Assembly: GCA_038235385.1 (NCBI GenBank)
Contig: JBBSTY010000182.1
Location: 1-6,048 of the forward strand
Direction of reading: 5' to 3'
DNA from: JBBSTY01 sp038235385
GTDB taxonomy: Bacteria > Actinomycetota > Acidimicrobiia > Acidimicrobiales > Acidimicrobilacustridaceae
DNA: 6,048 nt
The notes under the pieces were generated by a model. The model was not told where the DNA came from, searched no databases, and worked only from the letters and a program-made list of their open reading frames with translations. Each line of letters opens with the position of its first letter. The stretch's first letter is position 1. A program made the translations under genes and the position numbers. This document shows, in pieces, positions 5,664 through 6,048 of this stretch.

Positions 5664-6047
5664 TCAGCCCGACTCCGAGCCGAGCTCGGGGCTCATCTCC
5701 GCGTCGACCTCGGCCAGGATCTCGGTGCCCCCGTTGAGCTCCTCGGGGGTCATGAGCACTGCGCGCGCCTTGGAACCCTCGCTGGGGCCCACGACACCGC
5801 GCTGTTCGAGCAGGTCCATCAGCCGACCGGCACGGGCGAAGCCCACCCGGAGCTTGCGCTGCAGCATGGAGGTGGAACCCAACTGGCTCAGCACGACGAG
5901 CTCCATCGCCTGGGCGAGCAGCTCCTCGTCGTCGCCGGCGTCCGAGCCGCTGCCACCCACGCTCCCGGTGCCGGTGCTGCCGACCCCGTCGTCGGTGCCC
6001 TCGACCCCGTCGAGGTAGTTGGTGTCGGGGGCCTGGCGCAGCCACGC
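5664..6047 (-). CDS. ftsK: DNA translocase FtsK, C-terminal part (partial at window edge)
   Basis: Only the last 127 residues are present; the reading frame stays open to the window edge, so the motor domain lies outside. The piece begins with AWLRQAPDTNYLDGV, the end of the RecA-like motor, then a Gly/Ser/Thr/Asp-rich linker, then the gamma winged-helix domain: ELLAQAMELVVLSQLGSTSM, LQRKLRVGFARAGRLMDLLE, and QRGVVGPSEGSKARAVL. GSTSMLQRKLRVGFARA is the diagnostic FtsK/SpoIIIE gamma helix-turn-helix. An acidic tail of about 30 residues follows. FtsK is a membrane-anchored hexameric ATPase that pumps DNA to complete chromosome segregation at the division septum; its gamma domain reads the polar KOPS/SRS sequences and can activate XerCD. 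An apparent GTG at 5960 is internal and not a real start. The gene is normally followed closely by rimO in actinobacteria, but here three genes intervene. Confidence 0.93.
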   Translation of the reverse strand, partial: AWLRQAPDTNYLDGVEGTDDGVGSTGTGSVGGSGSDAGDDEELLAQAMELVVLSQLGSTSMLQRKLRVGFARAGRLMDLLEQRGVVGPSEGSKARAVLMTPEELNGGTEILAEVDAEMSPELGSESG

Positions 6048-6048
6048 G

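Noticed and set aside
5677..5694. GAGCC/GGCTC inverted repeat around CCGAGCTCGG near the ftsK stop as a second terminator
   Set aside because: It lies inside the ftsK coding tail, has a five-pair stem, and is overshadowed by the much stronger hairpin just downstream.

Overview
The window is a very GC-rich, densely coded bacterial chromosome segment with GTG/ATG starts, GC-biased third codon positions and short intergenic gaps. The minus-strand order ftsK (3' end) – rimO – pgsA – cinA is the conserved Actinobacteria block that usually continues to a ClgR-type regulator and recA. Protein style and GC content suggest an actinobacterium, perhaps from a deep class such as Acidimicrobiia; that taxonomic guess is inference.

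Layout from right to left, following minus-strand transcription. The 3' end of ftsK (DNA translocase, gamma domain) enters from the right edge and stops at 5664. A small plus-strand CYTH/triphosphate tunnel metalloenzyme gene (5174-5647) converges on it, and the two stop codons flank a strong GC hairpin at 5634-5660. A 120-bp gap separates the CYTH gene from a divergent minus-strand run: an SMP-30/gluconolactonase-like protein (5053-4094), a Nudix hydrolase (4053-3514), rimO (3414-2017), pgsA (2020-1454, four-base GTGA overlap with rimO) and cinA (1311-58). No non-genic stretch exceeds about 140 bp.

Functionally the segment is mostly housekeeping: chromosome segregation (FtsK), ribosomal protein S12 methylthiolation (RimO), anionic phospholipid synthesis (PgsA) and NMN deamidation/pyridine nucleotide salvage (CinA). 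Three small-molecule enzymes (CYTH, SMP-30, Nudix) sit between ftsK and rimO, where the canonical block would have the two close together; they look like an accessory insertion of metabolite-processing genes.

The most unusual item is the pgsA-cinA gap. It holds a second copy of the pgsA 3' end: 72 of 76 bases match between 1363-1438 and 1499-1574, in tandem 136 bp apart. The second copy keeps its own in-frame TAG nine bases before cinA. It may be a relic of the original pgsA terminus after a partial duplication, or a strain-chimera assembly artefact. I see no CRISPR, phage, toxin-antitoxin or transposon genes, and no clear undescribed multi-gene system.
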